DNA from: Tunicatimonas pelagia
GTDB lineage: Bacteria > Bacteroidota > Bacteroidia > Cytophagales > Cyclobacteriaceae
Direction of reading: 5' to 3'
DNA length: 64,000 bases
Assembly (NCBI RefSeq): GCF_030506325.1
Contig: NZ_CP120683.1
Coordinates: 1,364,001 to 1,428,000, forward strand
This document shows positions 1 through 7,971 of the stretch, piece by piece; the first letter of the stretch is position 1; every line of letters starts with the position of its first letter. A model generated the notes under the pieces. It was not told where the DNA came from. It searched no databases and saw only the letters and a list, made by a program, of their open reading frames with translations. Position numbers and translations under genes: made by a program.

Positions 1-70
1 CCCAATCTTTAACGACTCTTACTAAAGTTTTTGATTTCAACTTAGCTTACAGTAACTTTTATAAACTGAA

Positions 71-949
71 CTACATTGCACGTCTCTTAGTAAAAAGCTG
101 ACTAATTTCGTTAACTGATAGCTTCCATAAGCTAGGATTAAATACACGGTAAATTGAAAAAAAAGCTTTCCCCAGCAGAAGACGATCTGTAAAAAAAGAA
201 GATTTGGTAGCCACCCTTCTATTTAAGTTACTTAAAACGTTTGCATATTTTCTATATCCATTTTTATCTATGGAGGTCAATATTTCTTTCTCTCGTTCTT
301 CGCCACCGTTAGACGTTTTATGATCACCATGTATCCTATAAATTGCTAATTCTCTTGAGGTGCTTATATGTTTACCCTTGTTTAAACCTCTGAGATACCA
401 ATCAAGATCAAAGGCATAATGTAGTTCCTCATTTAGCTCTCCTACCTCCTCCCACAACCACTTAGTCCAAAAGGTAGCAGGCTGAATAAATCCCAAATCA
501 AATGGCAGTATTTTTTTCCTATTTCTGGCAACCACGTCTACCTCTTTAAAAGAGTCTGTATCCTGAAAATAATACGAAGCATTTCCGTATAGTAGCATCA
601 ATTGCTTAGGTTGAATGATATCCACTATGGTACTAAAAGTATCAGATGTATAGTAATCATCGCTATTGATCCAACCCAAAATATCGCCAGTTGATTTTTT
701 AAACCCTTTATTGATTGCATGGCTTTGCCCTTGGTCAGGTTCACTTACCCAATAGGTAATATGCTTTTCGTAGTTTTTGATGATCTCAACCGTATTATCG
801 GTACTCCCCCCGTCAATAATGATATATTCTAGATTCGGGTAGTTCTGATTGATAACCGAAAGAATTGTTTCCTCGATGTATTGCCCCTGATTGTAGCTAG
901 GAGTTACAATTGAGATTTTAGGCCAATGAGCTTTGTTCCGGTCAGACAC
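71..949 (-). CDS. Family 2 glycosyltransferase
   Basis: Transfers a sugar from a nucleotide donor onto a growing glycan at the cytoplasmic face of the membrane; donor and acceptor cannot be read from sequence. The GT-A fold is clear: the N-terminal strand with ISIVTPSYNQ (residues 12-21), the IIDGGSTDNT donor-site segment (about 44-53) and a metal-binding INSDDYY motif (about 94-100). The 292-residue length suits a single-domain GT2 with no membrane segment. It starts at a GTG that lies inside the end of the upstream glycosyltransferase gene (8-bp overlap), so translation is probably coupled. It is the last visible gene of the minus-strand glycan cassette; the 70 bases beyond it show no new start. 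Family certain, specificity unknown. Confidence 0.9.
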   Translation of the reverse strand: MSDRNKAHWPKISIVTPSYNQGQYIEETILSVINQNYPNLEYIIIDGGSTDNTVEIIKNYEKHITYWVSEPDQGQSHAINKGFKKSTGDILGWINSDDYYTSDTFSTIVDIIQPKQLMLLYGNASYYFQDTDSFKEVDVVARNRKKILPFDLGFIQPATFWTKWLWEEVGELNEELHYAFDLDWYLRGLNKGKHISTSRELAIYRIHGDHKTSNGGEEREKEILTSIDKNGYRKYANVLSNLNRRVATKSSFFTDRLLLGKAFFSIYRVFNPSLWKLSVNEISQLFTKRRAM

Positions 950-1895
950 TTTTCAAGTATTTTAATGTTCTCAGAAAAGTAGACCGATTCAGTATTAGCG
1001 CATACGCAAATGTCTCTTTTAACTTAAACTGACCAACTGACTTGAACTCATAGTAGAAAGCGTTTAGTGTTTCTCTCAACCACAAAAATTTTCTACTCAA
1101 TATCTGATGCTGAAATAATCTATATTGGTATAGCGTTAGCACTACTCTAGAATTTGTAAACCCTTCACACATTTTTTGATAATAGCTTTCAGTAAGTCGA
1201 TTAGCTGGAATAAAATGCTTGAACTTTAGCCTCGGTGAATAATATATTTTATAACCTTTTATAGCGTAGTTGTAGCATAACTCTGAATCATCGCCAGCCG
1301 TCATTTTACCTCCCTTGCGTCCAGTTAAAAACCCCTCATAGCCATTCTTGCGTAGCGACCAATAAACTGATTTTCTGTAGGTAGAAGCCGCACCGTACAC
1401 AAATCCCCGGCTGTGCGTTATATCTCCTTCAGCTAGCGACTGAGAACCAACCGCGTAGCTTGCCTGTTTAGCTTCAAACCACTCGGGTGGTTCTATCTCA
1501 CAGACAGCTTCCCCTATTCCTCCTAAAACGCCAATGCGGTCATCTTTTTCCATTATTTGGAAAACAGAAGCTACATAGTTCTCACCCAACCAATTATCAT
1601 CATCGCAAAACAGACAGTATTCGTACTTGGCACTGGTAAAACCTGCATGACGGGCAAAGCTCAACCCAGCTTGCCTCTCATATATTATCTTTAAGGTAGT
1701 AGGTTGCCCGTATTCTTGCCAAAGTTGCGAAGCAACCCCTGCGGTGTTGTCCGTAGAAGCATTATCTACTACAATTACCTCCCAACTGGTATTGTTGCTT
1801 ACCTTCTGTTGAGCAATATGCTTTAGAGTCTGCGGTAACCGAGAAGCACTATTGTAGCAGCAGACAATTACGGATACTCCATTTACTGTATTCAT
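942..1895 (-). CDS. Family 2 glycosyltransferase
   Basis: A second GT2 enzyme of the cassette, 317 residues. It opens with VSVIVCCYNSASRLPQTL, continues with the IVVDNASTDNT donor motif (about residues 41-51) and carries a metal-binding FCDDDNWLG motif (about 95-103). A later TAGDDSELCYNYAIKGYKIYY segment resembles the acceptor-side ED-like motif of GT2 enzymes that elongate polysaccharides. The C-terminal third is basic and helical without an obvious membrane span. Its ATG overlaps the stop codon of the upstream sulfotransferase as ATGA (4 bp), and its own end overlaps the next glycosyltransferase, which argues for one transcript. The sugar transferred is not predictable. Confidence 0.9.
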   Translation of the reverse strand: MNTVNGVSVIVCCYNSASRLPQTLKHIAQQKVSNNTSWEVIVVDNASTDNTAGVASQLWQEYGQPTTLKIIYERQAGLSFARHAGFTSAKYEYCLFCDDDNWLGENYVASVFQIMEKDDRIGVLGGIGEAVCEIEPPEWFEAKQASYAVGSQSLAEGDITHSRGFVYGAASTYRKSVYWSLRKNGYEGFLTGRKGGKMTAGDDSELCYNYAIKGYKIYYSPRLKFKHFIPANRLTESYYQKMCEGFTNSRVVLTLYQYRLFQHQILSRKFLWLRETLNAFYYEFKSVGQFKLKETFAYALILNRSTFLRTLKYLKSV

Positions 1896-2665
1896 ACAAC
1901 TAACTCAGTGTATTTTGATTTTTCACAAAGAGAATCATATACCACCTTTAGAGACACCTCTAATTTTTCCCTTGACACATTTCTATTTAGCTTTTGATCT
2001 ACAAACCCCCGATCTACCTTTACCTCCGCAAATTCTTCAATCACATTATAGCATTCTCCCGATAGTATCTGCTCGTAGTGCATAAACAGCCAATTCCCTC
2101 CATCATGTATATGACGGTTCAGAATGTGCGAATACATAAGATGCCAAACATTTAAGGCATCTTGCTTGGTAAACTTAAACCCTCGCAGGTAAGGCATGGC
2201 CTTGTATTCTTTTACCATACTATTAGCAGTACTATGAGGATGCCGAAACACTACTAGAAAAATGGTATTATTGAGATACGGCTTCCAAACCGGTAGCGTA
2301 TAGCAAAAACGAGGATCTTTGAAGCAAAAAGGCTGCTGACTCACTAAGGAAGTAATACGGTCAGAATATTGATCTGAGTCGGGTAGCTTAGTGTTCAAGT
2401 CTAGCTGGGTCAGCCACCGCTGTCCGGGTCGGTTTGGCCGATTGCTAAATGGGTCAATAGGGCCTAATCTTAACCTTTTTGGAGCTACTTCCCTAATAAT
2501 ATCTTCGTTAATACTATTAATTTGCCCTGACTCAAAAAAGCCTTTAGGGTTCGTATCTCTTCCAGGATAGAGATTGCCCCCCATAAAGTAACCTGACTTA
2601 GCGAAAAGCCCAGTTAACATACTAGTACCTGACCTACCTGAGCCGAGCACAATGATATTCTTCAT
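1892..2665 (-). CDS. Sulfotransferase family protein
   Basis: Predicted PAPS-dependent sulfotransferase, which would place sulfate groups on the glycan built by its neighbours. The N-terminus IIVLGSGRSGTSMLTGLF is the 5'-phosphosulfate loop of the family (residues 4-21); FKDPRFCYTLPVW (about 114-126) and FRHPHSTANSMV (about 140-151) correspond to the segment leading to the 3'-phosphate site. Length (257 residues) is normal for bacterial soluble members. No signal peptide. It overlaps both neighbours by 4 bp, so it is embedded in the glycosyltransferase operon rather than a later insertion. Sulfated surface glycans are inferred; carbohydrate as substrate rests on context only. Confidence 0.82.
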   Translation of the reverse strand: MKNIIVLGSGRSGTSMLTGLFAKSGYFMGGNLYPGRDTNPKGFFESGQINSINEDIIREVAPKRLRLGPIDPFSNRPNRPGQRWLTQLDLNTKLPDSDQYSDRITSLVSQQPFCFKDPRFCYTLPVWKPYLNNTIFLVVFRHPHSTANSMVKEYKAMPYLRGFKFTKQDALNVWHLMYSHILNRHIHDGGNWLFMHYEQILSGECYNVIEEFAEVKVDRGFVDQKLNRNVSREKLEVSLKVVYDSLCEKSKYTELVV

Positions 2666-3534
2666 AGCTTCGCTATAGCTTTCTTTATCTTTCCTAATCT
2701 TGAAGGTTTACGACCAAGCAAACTCTCTAAGTCGGGCAGTTTGGTTAGGTATTCTTCTATTTGCTCTACATCCGCCTTATAGCTAAGGTCACTCTCTCGT
2801 TGCCTTATCACCCAAGATTGTTTTAACCCTGCATAAGGTTGTATCCAAGGGTGACTTACTTTCGCTTGTTTTAGTACTTCTTGCATCTTATCAGAAGTTC
2901 CCGTAAAGCTATGGTGAGGATGAAAGACTTTTTCTGAATACCACTGGATAGAACAACCCGCATTTCGTAATCTTATGTAATGCTCCCATCCATTAGCACC
3001 TGGCCCACTAAATACAGCACTTTCCTCATAGCCGTTAACAAAGCCTAGAGTATCCCTATGTAACGAGATCATTCCTGCGTAGTTAGTAGGGTTGTTTAGC
3101 TGGCATACCTCGTTTAAATAATCGTAGCTATAACTCATGACAGAATCATGATCTTTAGCTGGTTCGTCCCATCTTCGGCAATAAATAACCTGATTTTGCC
3201 TATTACCATGCGCTTCTTCTATTTTTTGTAGAAAATCATCTGCGACGATCACGTCACCATCCGGTATAATTAACAGGTTACCTTTACTCTCTCTTACCCC
3301 AGCATTAAGACATTTACCCAAATGCCAAGCCTGACTAATAGGATTTTTTAAATTCAACAGACGGGCATTTGAATAAGAGTTTATTTTGTCTAGCAGAGTT
3401 GGGTTTTGGTTATTGTAAAAATCAACCCAGATAAACTCAAAGTCTTCTGTTGAATACTTTTGTCGACAGAAACTATCTACTGTGTGAAATGACTCACGAA
3501 AAGAGGCATCCCAAGTAATCACTGATATTTTCAT
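2662..3534 (-). CDS. Family 2 glycosyltransferase with galactosyltransferase-like C-terminus
   Basis: A 290-residue GT2 enzyme. The N-terminus (ISVITWDASFRESFHTVDSF) is divergent, but IWVDFYNNQN, the ISQAWHLGKCLNAGVRESKG acceptor segment and a PDGDVIVADD metal-binding motif (about residues 91-100) place it in the family. The later VNGYEESAVFSGPGANGWEHY stretch resembles the Glyco_transf_7C domain of galactosyl/N-acetylgalactosaminyl transferases, where GWE-type motifs bind the acceptor. Start ATG overlaps the upstream stop by 4 bp. No membrane segment. Likely adds one residue of the repeat unit; which one is unknown. Confidence 0.85.
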   Translation of the reverse strand: MKISVITWDASFRESFHTVDSFCRQKYSTEDFEFIWVDFYNNQNPTLLDKINSYSNARLLNLKNPISQAWHLGKCLNAGVRESKGNLLIIPDGDVIVADDFLQKIEEAHGNRQNQVIYCRRWDEPAKDHDSVMSYSYDYLNEVCQLNNPTNYAGMISLHRDTLGFVNGYEESAVFSGPGANGWEHYIRLRNAGCSIQWYSEKVFHPHHSFTGTSDKMQEVLKQAKVSHPWIQPYAGLKQSWVIRQRESDLSYKADVEQIEEYLTKLPDLESLLGRKPSRLGKIKKAIAKL

Positions 3535-4508
3535 GTTATTATTTTTCCTATGTCATTTATCCATGCCTTTAGAATGGGAAGTTCCGCTTCGGGTACAATT
3601 CCTTCTTTAATCAGAGCCTGATAAATAATCATTAAGTTATTATCAAAATCGTTACTTAGAACTAAGCCGTCTAGTATTTGCACCAACTTACCTATCTCTA
3701 GATAACAAGGTATCTCAGACTCAAAGTCTTTTAAGAGATCGTGCTCATTCCGTTCTTGATAAACGGTTGCTTTTGTAAATCCTAGTTTTTTACCATGTTC
3801 CCACAAACAACGCTGGGCAATATATCCCCTGAGAATATCGGTAAAGCGGAATGTTACAGTAGCAGGAAGGTAAGCATAAGGTACCATTTCCCGCTGCCAA
3901 AGCGTATTTTGAGAATTGAAAGGACAATATACCCCTTTATCTAATACGATAGGCTCGTTTGCTTCAAAGCGTATAGTTTTGCCAAAAATTAAGCGATGAA
4001 TAGCATCTACATCGGGGTCAAGATCAGCTAAACCTTGCCATACGCCCACAGCCTGCTGTTCTTTTGTCTCGGTAAAATTTACCGCTGAGTTTATTAATTC
4101 TAACGGAAAACCACGAGGCCAAACTTTTTCGTCGGTGTAGTAGCTGTAGATATTGCAAAATTTACTCCCGCTTAGGGTACTGATTTCTACATTAAAGTTC
4201 GGAAAGCCCCAATCTTCGTAGGGCAAATTATCATCGTCAGTATCATAAATTAGTTCTGCACCCTTTTGTAAAGCATATAAGTAGCCAATATTTTTTCGAG
4301 TATAATGGTTATGAGGGCATTTTCTAATTAGAGTATAGGGCAGGGATTTCTGTGTTTCTACATTTAAAAAAGTAAGGTTATTGCTATTTTCTATCTCTTG
4401 GCTTTTCGTATCGCCTATCAGTAGTACAGACCAACCTTCCTTTCTCTCAAAACTCTCTACCGCCGGAGTTTTGGGATTGATTGTAGTTATGACTATATAC
4501 TTAACCAT
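3531..4508 (-). CDS. STELLO-type (DUF288) glycosyltransferase-like protein
   Basis: 325 residues resembling the STELLO/DUF288 family, first described from plant and animal proteins of the Golgi and found in bacterial polysaccharide clusters. Seen here: the N-terminal YIVITTINPKTPAVESF, WSVLLIGDTKS, the CPHNHYTRKNIGYLYALQKG helix and the acidic IYDTDDDNLPYEDW motif (about residues 86-99), which is the probable metal site. The second half has the conserved ...WQREMVPYAYLPATVTFRFTDILRGYIAQ region. No signal or membrane segment. It overlaps the FkbM gene upstream by 16 bp, so the two are almost certainly cotranslated. Catalytic activity in bacterial members is not established to my knowledge, so the role in glycan assembly is contextual. 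Confidence 0.8.
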   Translation of the reverse strand: MVKYIVITTINPKTPAVESFERKEGWSVLLIGDTKSQEIENSNNLTFLNVETQKSLPYTLIRKCPHNHYTRKNIGYLYALQKGAELIYDTDDDNLPYEDWGFPNFNVEISTLSGSKFCNIYSYYTDEKVWPRGFPLELINSAVNFTETKEQQAVGVWQGLADLDPDVDAIHRLIFGKTIRFEANEPIVLDKGVYCPFNSQNTLWQREMVPYAYLPATVTFRFTDILRGYIAQRCLWEHGKKLGFTKATVYQERNEHDLLKDFESEIPCYLEIGKLVQILDGLVLSNDFDNNLMIIYQALIKEGIVPEAELPILKAWINDIGKIIT

Positions 4509-5365
4509 TTGCTCTTGGCTTTAAACTTGTTAATGCTTTTATATAGGAAGACATATAGGAAATTCCAACGTAGCACATTAACGGTATACCTAGCTTTTAA
4601 TGCCCAGCTTTGCCTCAACGATAAAGACTCTTTTTTACAGTATTTATTAATTACTGTCATAGCCTCTTTCTCTTTGCCAAACAAGTAATATATAAATATC
4701 GCCTTACCTAAATCTTTTTCATTTTCTATCTTTTGGTACTCTTTCACGAAAAGATAATCTCTTTCGGTAGGTACATGAGGTTTAAAGTTTTTAGCGACAA
4801 CTTCAAAGCCTAAATTTTTCATTAGAAAAATGAATGAGGCCGCATCCTTCTGCCCTTCATACCAAGGTTTTTCACACAACTCTGCTAAAACTGCCACTGT
4901 ATTTTTAATATACTCCATTCCACCTTCTACCACTTCATACTCTACGCCTTGTGTGTCAATCTTAATAAAGTCTGGATTTATTGAGTACTGATCACACAAC
5001 TCTCCTAAAGTAGTTGTATCCACTTTTATTTCGTTAATTACTTCAAGATCTTTCCACCATTCGATATCAATATTTTCTTTAATAGCTTGTTGATCTGGTT
5101 TTAACAGCGAAGAACAAGCTGGCTGCCGCGTGATGTACAAAGTTTGTTTTCCTTTTCTACTATATAATGCTTTAGAAATGACTTTATCATAATCTCCTCC
5201 AGCCCTTAGATCAATTGCCCCATCTTCATCAGGTTCAACACCTATAAACGATAGATTCTTTTTATTAAGATATGACAATCCATAGTAGCGAGATGGATCT
5301 AGAAAATTAGGAAAAATTGTTTTTATCCCATGCCTAGCTCCTATATCTAAAATAGTTAAACTCAT
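4493..5365 (-). CDS. FkbM family methyltransferase
   Basis: SAM-dependent O-methyltransferase of the FkbM family, probably methylating a sugar hydroxyl of the glycan. The protein begins with LTILDIGARHG (SAM-binding loop, residues 3-13), has FIGVEPDEDGA (acidic residue for the ribose), ALYSRKGKQTLYITRQPACSS typical of the family, VDTTTLGELC and the signature DFIKIDTQGVEYEVVEGG (about residues 132-149). The last 70 residues form a basic helical tail. It lies 12 bp downstream of the ABC ATPase and overlaps the STELLO gene. Family assignment is firm; target is inferred from the cassette. Confidence 0.88.
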   Translation of the reverse strand: MSLTILDIGARHGIKTIFPNFLDPSRYYGLSYLNKKNLSFIGVEPDEDGAIDLRAGGDYDKVISKALYSRKGKQTLYITRQPACSSLLKPDQQAIKENIDIEWWKDLEVINEIKVDTTTLGELCDQYSINPDFIKIDTQGVEYEVVEGGMEYIKNTVAVLAELCEKPWYEGQKDAASFIFLMKNLGFEVVAKNFKPHVPTERDYLFVKEYQKIENEKDLGKAIFIYYLFGKEKEAMTVINKYCKKESLSLRQSWALKARYTVNVLRWNFLYVFLYKSINKFKAKSKWLSI

Positions 5366-5377
5366 TCGACACTTGCT

Positions 5378-6673
5378 TTACGGTTGATTTGATACACTCT
5401 GCAATAAAATATTTACCCCTTCCTTTTTTTCTTTAATTTCATTTGGCAAAAACACCCCTATCTTATCGCTCCGACCGACTAGGTAAGAGTTTGCTATCTC
5501 TTTACTACTAATGCTAAACTGTATTAGATTATCTGAATAGTAAACAGCTTTTGAGTTTAGTCCTAAGCCAAAGGCAACTTCATAGTTGCCGGGTGGCAAA
5601 TAATGATTAGATATTCCGATTTGATACAAGTGCCTTTTATTGGAAATATTAACCTTCCTCTCGGTTGTAATTAACCTATTGGATAAAGAATTACATATTC
5701 CTATACCAATGCTTAAGTCCCTGATAGGTGTTTCTGACCTAATGTCAATATCAAAAATAATATCTTTATTAAAACCTGTGTCTTCCACCTGTACCCCTAA
5801 CTCTTGCACTACCAGGCTCGGAATATTAGTCTTTAACTCATAAGCTAAGGCATTCTTGTCCGAAAGTTCTCCAAAGTATGTGGTTATTATTTTAGACGTT
5901 TCACCTATCTGATTTACCTTTCCACTTTTTAGGTATATAGCTTTATTGCAAAGGCTTTGCACCGCCCCCATATTATGGCTCACAAATAGCACCGTCCGCC
6001 CCTCTCCGGTCACATCCTCCATCTTGCCTAAGCATTTTTTTTGAAACTCAGCATCTCCTACCGCCAGCACCTCGTCAATAATCAGTATCTCGGGTTCTAG
6101 GTGGGCGGCGACGGCGAAAGCCAGACGCACTTGCATGCCACTGCTGTAGTGTTTTACGGGGGTATCAATAAATTTTTCTACTCCGGAGAAGGCAACAATC
6201 TCGTCAAACTTGGCTTTCACTTCCCGGCGCTTCATCCCTAAAATAGTGCCGTTGAGGTAGACGTTCTCCCGTCCGGTGAGTTCGGGGTGGAAGCCAGTGC
6301 CTACTTCTAGTAAGGACGATACCCGGCCAAATATTTCATAGCGCCCTTTCGTCGGTTCGGTAATGCGGGAGAGTATCTTGAGCAGGGTGCTCTTTCCTGC
6401 GCCATTACGCCCAATGATACCCACAGCTTCGCCCCGCTTAATTTCAAAGTTGATGTCTTGTAAGGCCCAAAATTCATTATCGGAGGAGGGAGAATGGAGG
6501 ACGGAAGACGGATTATCTACTCCGTTTTCCTTTCTCCGTTTCGCCCGGCGACCCGGTCCTTTCTCCCTGCGCCGGAAGAGCGTAGACAAGCTTTCCCGGA
6601 AGGAGCCACTTTTCTGACCACCGAGTTGGTATTGCTTTCCTAAATTTTCTACCCGAATTGCAACGTCGGACAT
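5378..6673 (-). CDS. Wzt-like ABC transporter ATPase for polysaccharide export
   Basis: ATPase that would power export of a lipid-linked polysaccharide through a Wzm-type channel. Walker A GIIGRNGAGKST (residues 85-96), signature YSSGM (176-180), Walker B ILIIDE (196-201) and H-loop SHN (232-234) are intact. Residues about 275-431 form a C-terminal domain like the Wzt carbohydrate-binding domain, which in known systems recognises the glycan end. Unusual: residues about 35-65 form a basic, low-complexity linker between the first strands and Walker A, encoded by DNA that looks like an intergenic word repeat (6480-6545). It is the first gene of the cassette and no Wzm permease gene lies beside it in this window. 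Confidence 0.9.
   Translation of the reverse strand: MSDVAIRVENLGKQYQLGGQKSGSFRESLSTLFRRREKGPGRRAKRRKENGVDNPSSVLHSPSSDNEFWALQDINFEIKRGEAVGIIGRNGAGKSTLLKILSRITEPTKGRYEIFGRVSSLLEVGTGFHPELTGRENVYLNGTILGMKRREVKAKFDEIVAFSGVEKFIDTPVKHYSSGMQVRLAFAVAAHLEPEILIIDEVLAVGDAEFQKKCLGKMEDVTGEGRTVLFVSHNMGAVQSLCNKAIYLKSGKVNQIGETSKIITTYFGELSDKNALAYELKTNIPSLVVQELGVQVEDTGFNKDIIFDIDIRSETPIRDLSIGIGICNSLSNRLITTERKVNISNKRHLYQIGISNHYLPPGNYEVAFGLGLNSKAVYYSDNLIQFSISSKEIANSYLVGRSDKIGVFLPNEIKEKKEGVNILLQSVSNQP
6476..6546. repeat. Purine/pyrimidine word repeat inside the ABC ATPase coding region
   Basis: On the plus strand this stretch reads as near-tandem words GGAGGAGGGAGAATGGAGG and ACGGAAGACGG, followed by an ACGGA...TCCGT inverted pair and more CTCCG words. 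It translates in the minus strand to the NPSSVLHSPSS-type linker of the Wzt-like ATPase and keeps the frame open. The style matches the short degenerate words seen in several intergenic gaps of this window, so capture of intergenic-type repeat DNA is the inference. Confidence 0.45.
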
Positions 6674-7027
6674 AATGTGTGGTATAGTATTTCTTACGAT
6701 CTGGTAAGCCTGTAGCTTGTGATCGTTTTTACAAACTTAGTTAAAAACCAGAGAAGAAAAAGAGGTAAATCTGGCGACTTATTCACAGATATTACTTTCC
6801 GATTATTGCGTTTTTATTCAGGTAAAATGAAATAAACCATGACTTACCATAGGTTTTTCTAAGAAATAGTCAAGCTTTATGATTGATATAGTAGCACAAA
6901 CTCAAAAAAAGCTACATCGTTATACTTTTTTGTAGTTGTCGCCATTAAAGGAGATAGTGCTCCCGCTTTTCTATAAATTACTACCTCGGACACTTAGCAT
7001 CTGCCCAACGGTAGCTATTAAGAAGCG
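6674..7027. other. Gene-free gap upstream of the glycan cassette
   Basis: 354 bp between the start of the ABC ATPase gene and the end of the response regulator gene, both on the minus strand. It is AT-rich and holds one candidate -7 box for the cassette (6732-6739). No open reading frame, repeat or convincing hairpin terminator for the response regulator was seen. Confidence 0.6.
6732..6739 (-). promoter_or_regulatory. Candidate -7 element for the glycan cassette
   Basis: The minus strand reads TAAGTTTG, an exact match to the Bacteroidota -7 consensus TAnnTTTG, about 60 bases upstream of the ABC ATPase start. A -33 TTG at the usual distance is not evident, which lowers confidence. If real, it makes the ATPase the first gene of the transcript. 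Confidence 0.35.
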
Positions 7028-7672
7028 TTAAATTAATCGCTGCTTGATGGCTTTTTCAATGGCATCGGCTTTGCTGTTTACCTGAAGTTTGCCGTAGATA
7101 TTTTTGATGTGGGATTTAATCGTCTCCTTATGTACAAACAGATCATTGGCAATAGCCGAGTAGCTTTTGCCTTTGGCTAGCAGCTCTAAGACTTCGGTTT
7201 CGCGGGAGGTGAGTGGCGAATTGGTATTCTTCTGAAAAGACTGAACCACCATCCGGGCAATCTGGCTACTCATAGGTGCCCCACCTTTCTTCACCTCGGT
7301 AATAGCATCTAAAATTTTGGAGTGTCCGGCGTTTTTAGTGATGTACCCGCTAGCCCCCGCGCAAAGTGCTTGGAATACTAGTTCGCTGTTAGCATGTACC
7401 GATATAACCAGAATATTTACTTCGGGTAGTAATTTCTTAATTCGGCGAATACCCTCTACTCCATGCATACCGGGTAGTTCTAGATCCATTAAAATGATGT
7501 CAGGACAATCGTAGGCCAAGTTCTTAATGGCTCCTTCGCACGATTCGTAGGTATTGACGACCCGATGCTGACTCACGCTACTAATGAGTAGGGCAAATCC
7601 ATCCCGAACCACATCATTATCTTCTATAATAGTAATTTTAGTCTCCTGGGTCATTGCTGGTGGATTGGTCAT
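7028..7672 (-). CDS. NarL/FixJ-type response regulator
   Basis: Two-domain transcription regulator, 214 residues. Receiver domain about 11-130 with the acidic pair E17/D18, phosphoacceptor D63 in DIILMDLELPG, the switch residues ISVHAN and lysine in GYITKNAG. LuxR-type helix-turn-helix at about 150-210 (LTSRETEVLELLAKGKSYSAIANDLFVHKETIKSHIKNIYGKL). An ATG seven codons in would give an equally good start. It follows the propeller histidine kinase on the same strand with a 299-bp gap, which is the normal partner for a HisKA_3 kinase. Targets are unknown; the adjacent glycan cassette is a possible but unproven one. Confidence 0.92.
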   Translation of the reverse strand: MTNPPAMTQETKITIIEDNDVVRDGFALLISSVSQHRVVNTYESCEGAIKNLAYDCPDIILMDLELPGMHGVEGIRRIKKLLPEVNILVISVHANSELVFQALCAGASGYITKNAGHSKILDAITEVKKGGAPMSSQIARMVVQSFQKNTNSPLTSRETEVLELLAKGKSYSAIANDLFVHKETIKSHIKNIYGKLQVNSKADAIEKAIKQRLI

Positions 7673-7971
7673 AATTAAACGATGGTCAGATTTATTTTTT
7701 ATGATTGCTCTATTGTTCGATTGTTGATTAGTCTACGGTCAATAGTCGACAGTCCATAGTGGTCAGTGGTCATTGAGTTACAAGCGGCCGTCGCACGAGT
7801 TAGAAAGTTAAAGTGTTAGCGTAGTTTGATGTACGGGGTTTAGCTGTACCCATTGCTCATTGTCTACTGTACAGTGTCCCACGCCAATTCATCATGATTC
7901 ATCAGTCATTAATCATCACTCTTGATTAGAGGCTACTATTGTTCATACGAAGTAGTTAGGGTTATCGTCAA
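7673..7971. repeat. Cluster of short degenerate intergenic words
   Basis: 299 bp between kinase and regulator genes with no reading frame. It contains several repetitive words: a GTCAATAGTCGACAGTCC / GTGGTCAGTGGTCA run (about 7738-7772), GTTAAAGTGTTA (7807-7818) and an ATTCATCATGATTCATCAG / TTAATCATCACT run (about 7892-7926). Related words recur in other gaps of the window (13.47, 21.57, 46.94, 56.58, 58.85 kb). No promoter consensus for the regulator was found here. Confidence 0.5.

Noticed and set aside
1-70. Start of a further gene left of the cassette
   Set aside because: No ATG or GTG with a usable frame on the minus strand in the 70 bases; the next gene, if any, starts outside the window.
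6560-7027. Wzm permease gene next to the ABC ATPase
   Set aside because: The gap upstream is noncoding and no ABC-2 membrane protein is encoded on either side in the window.
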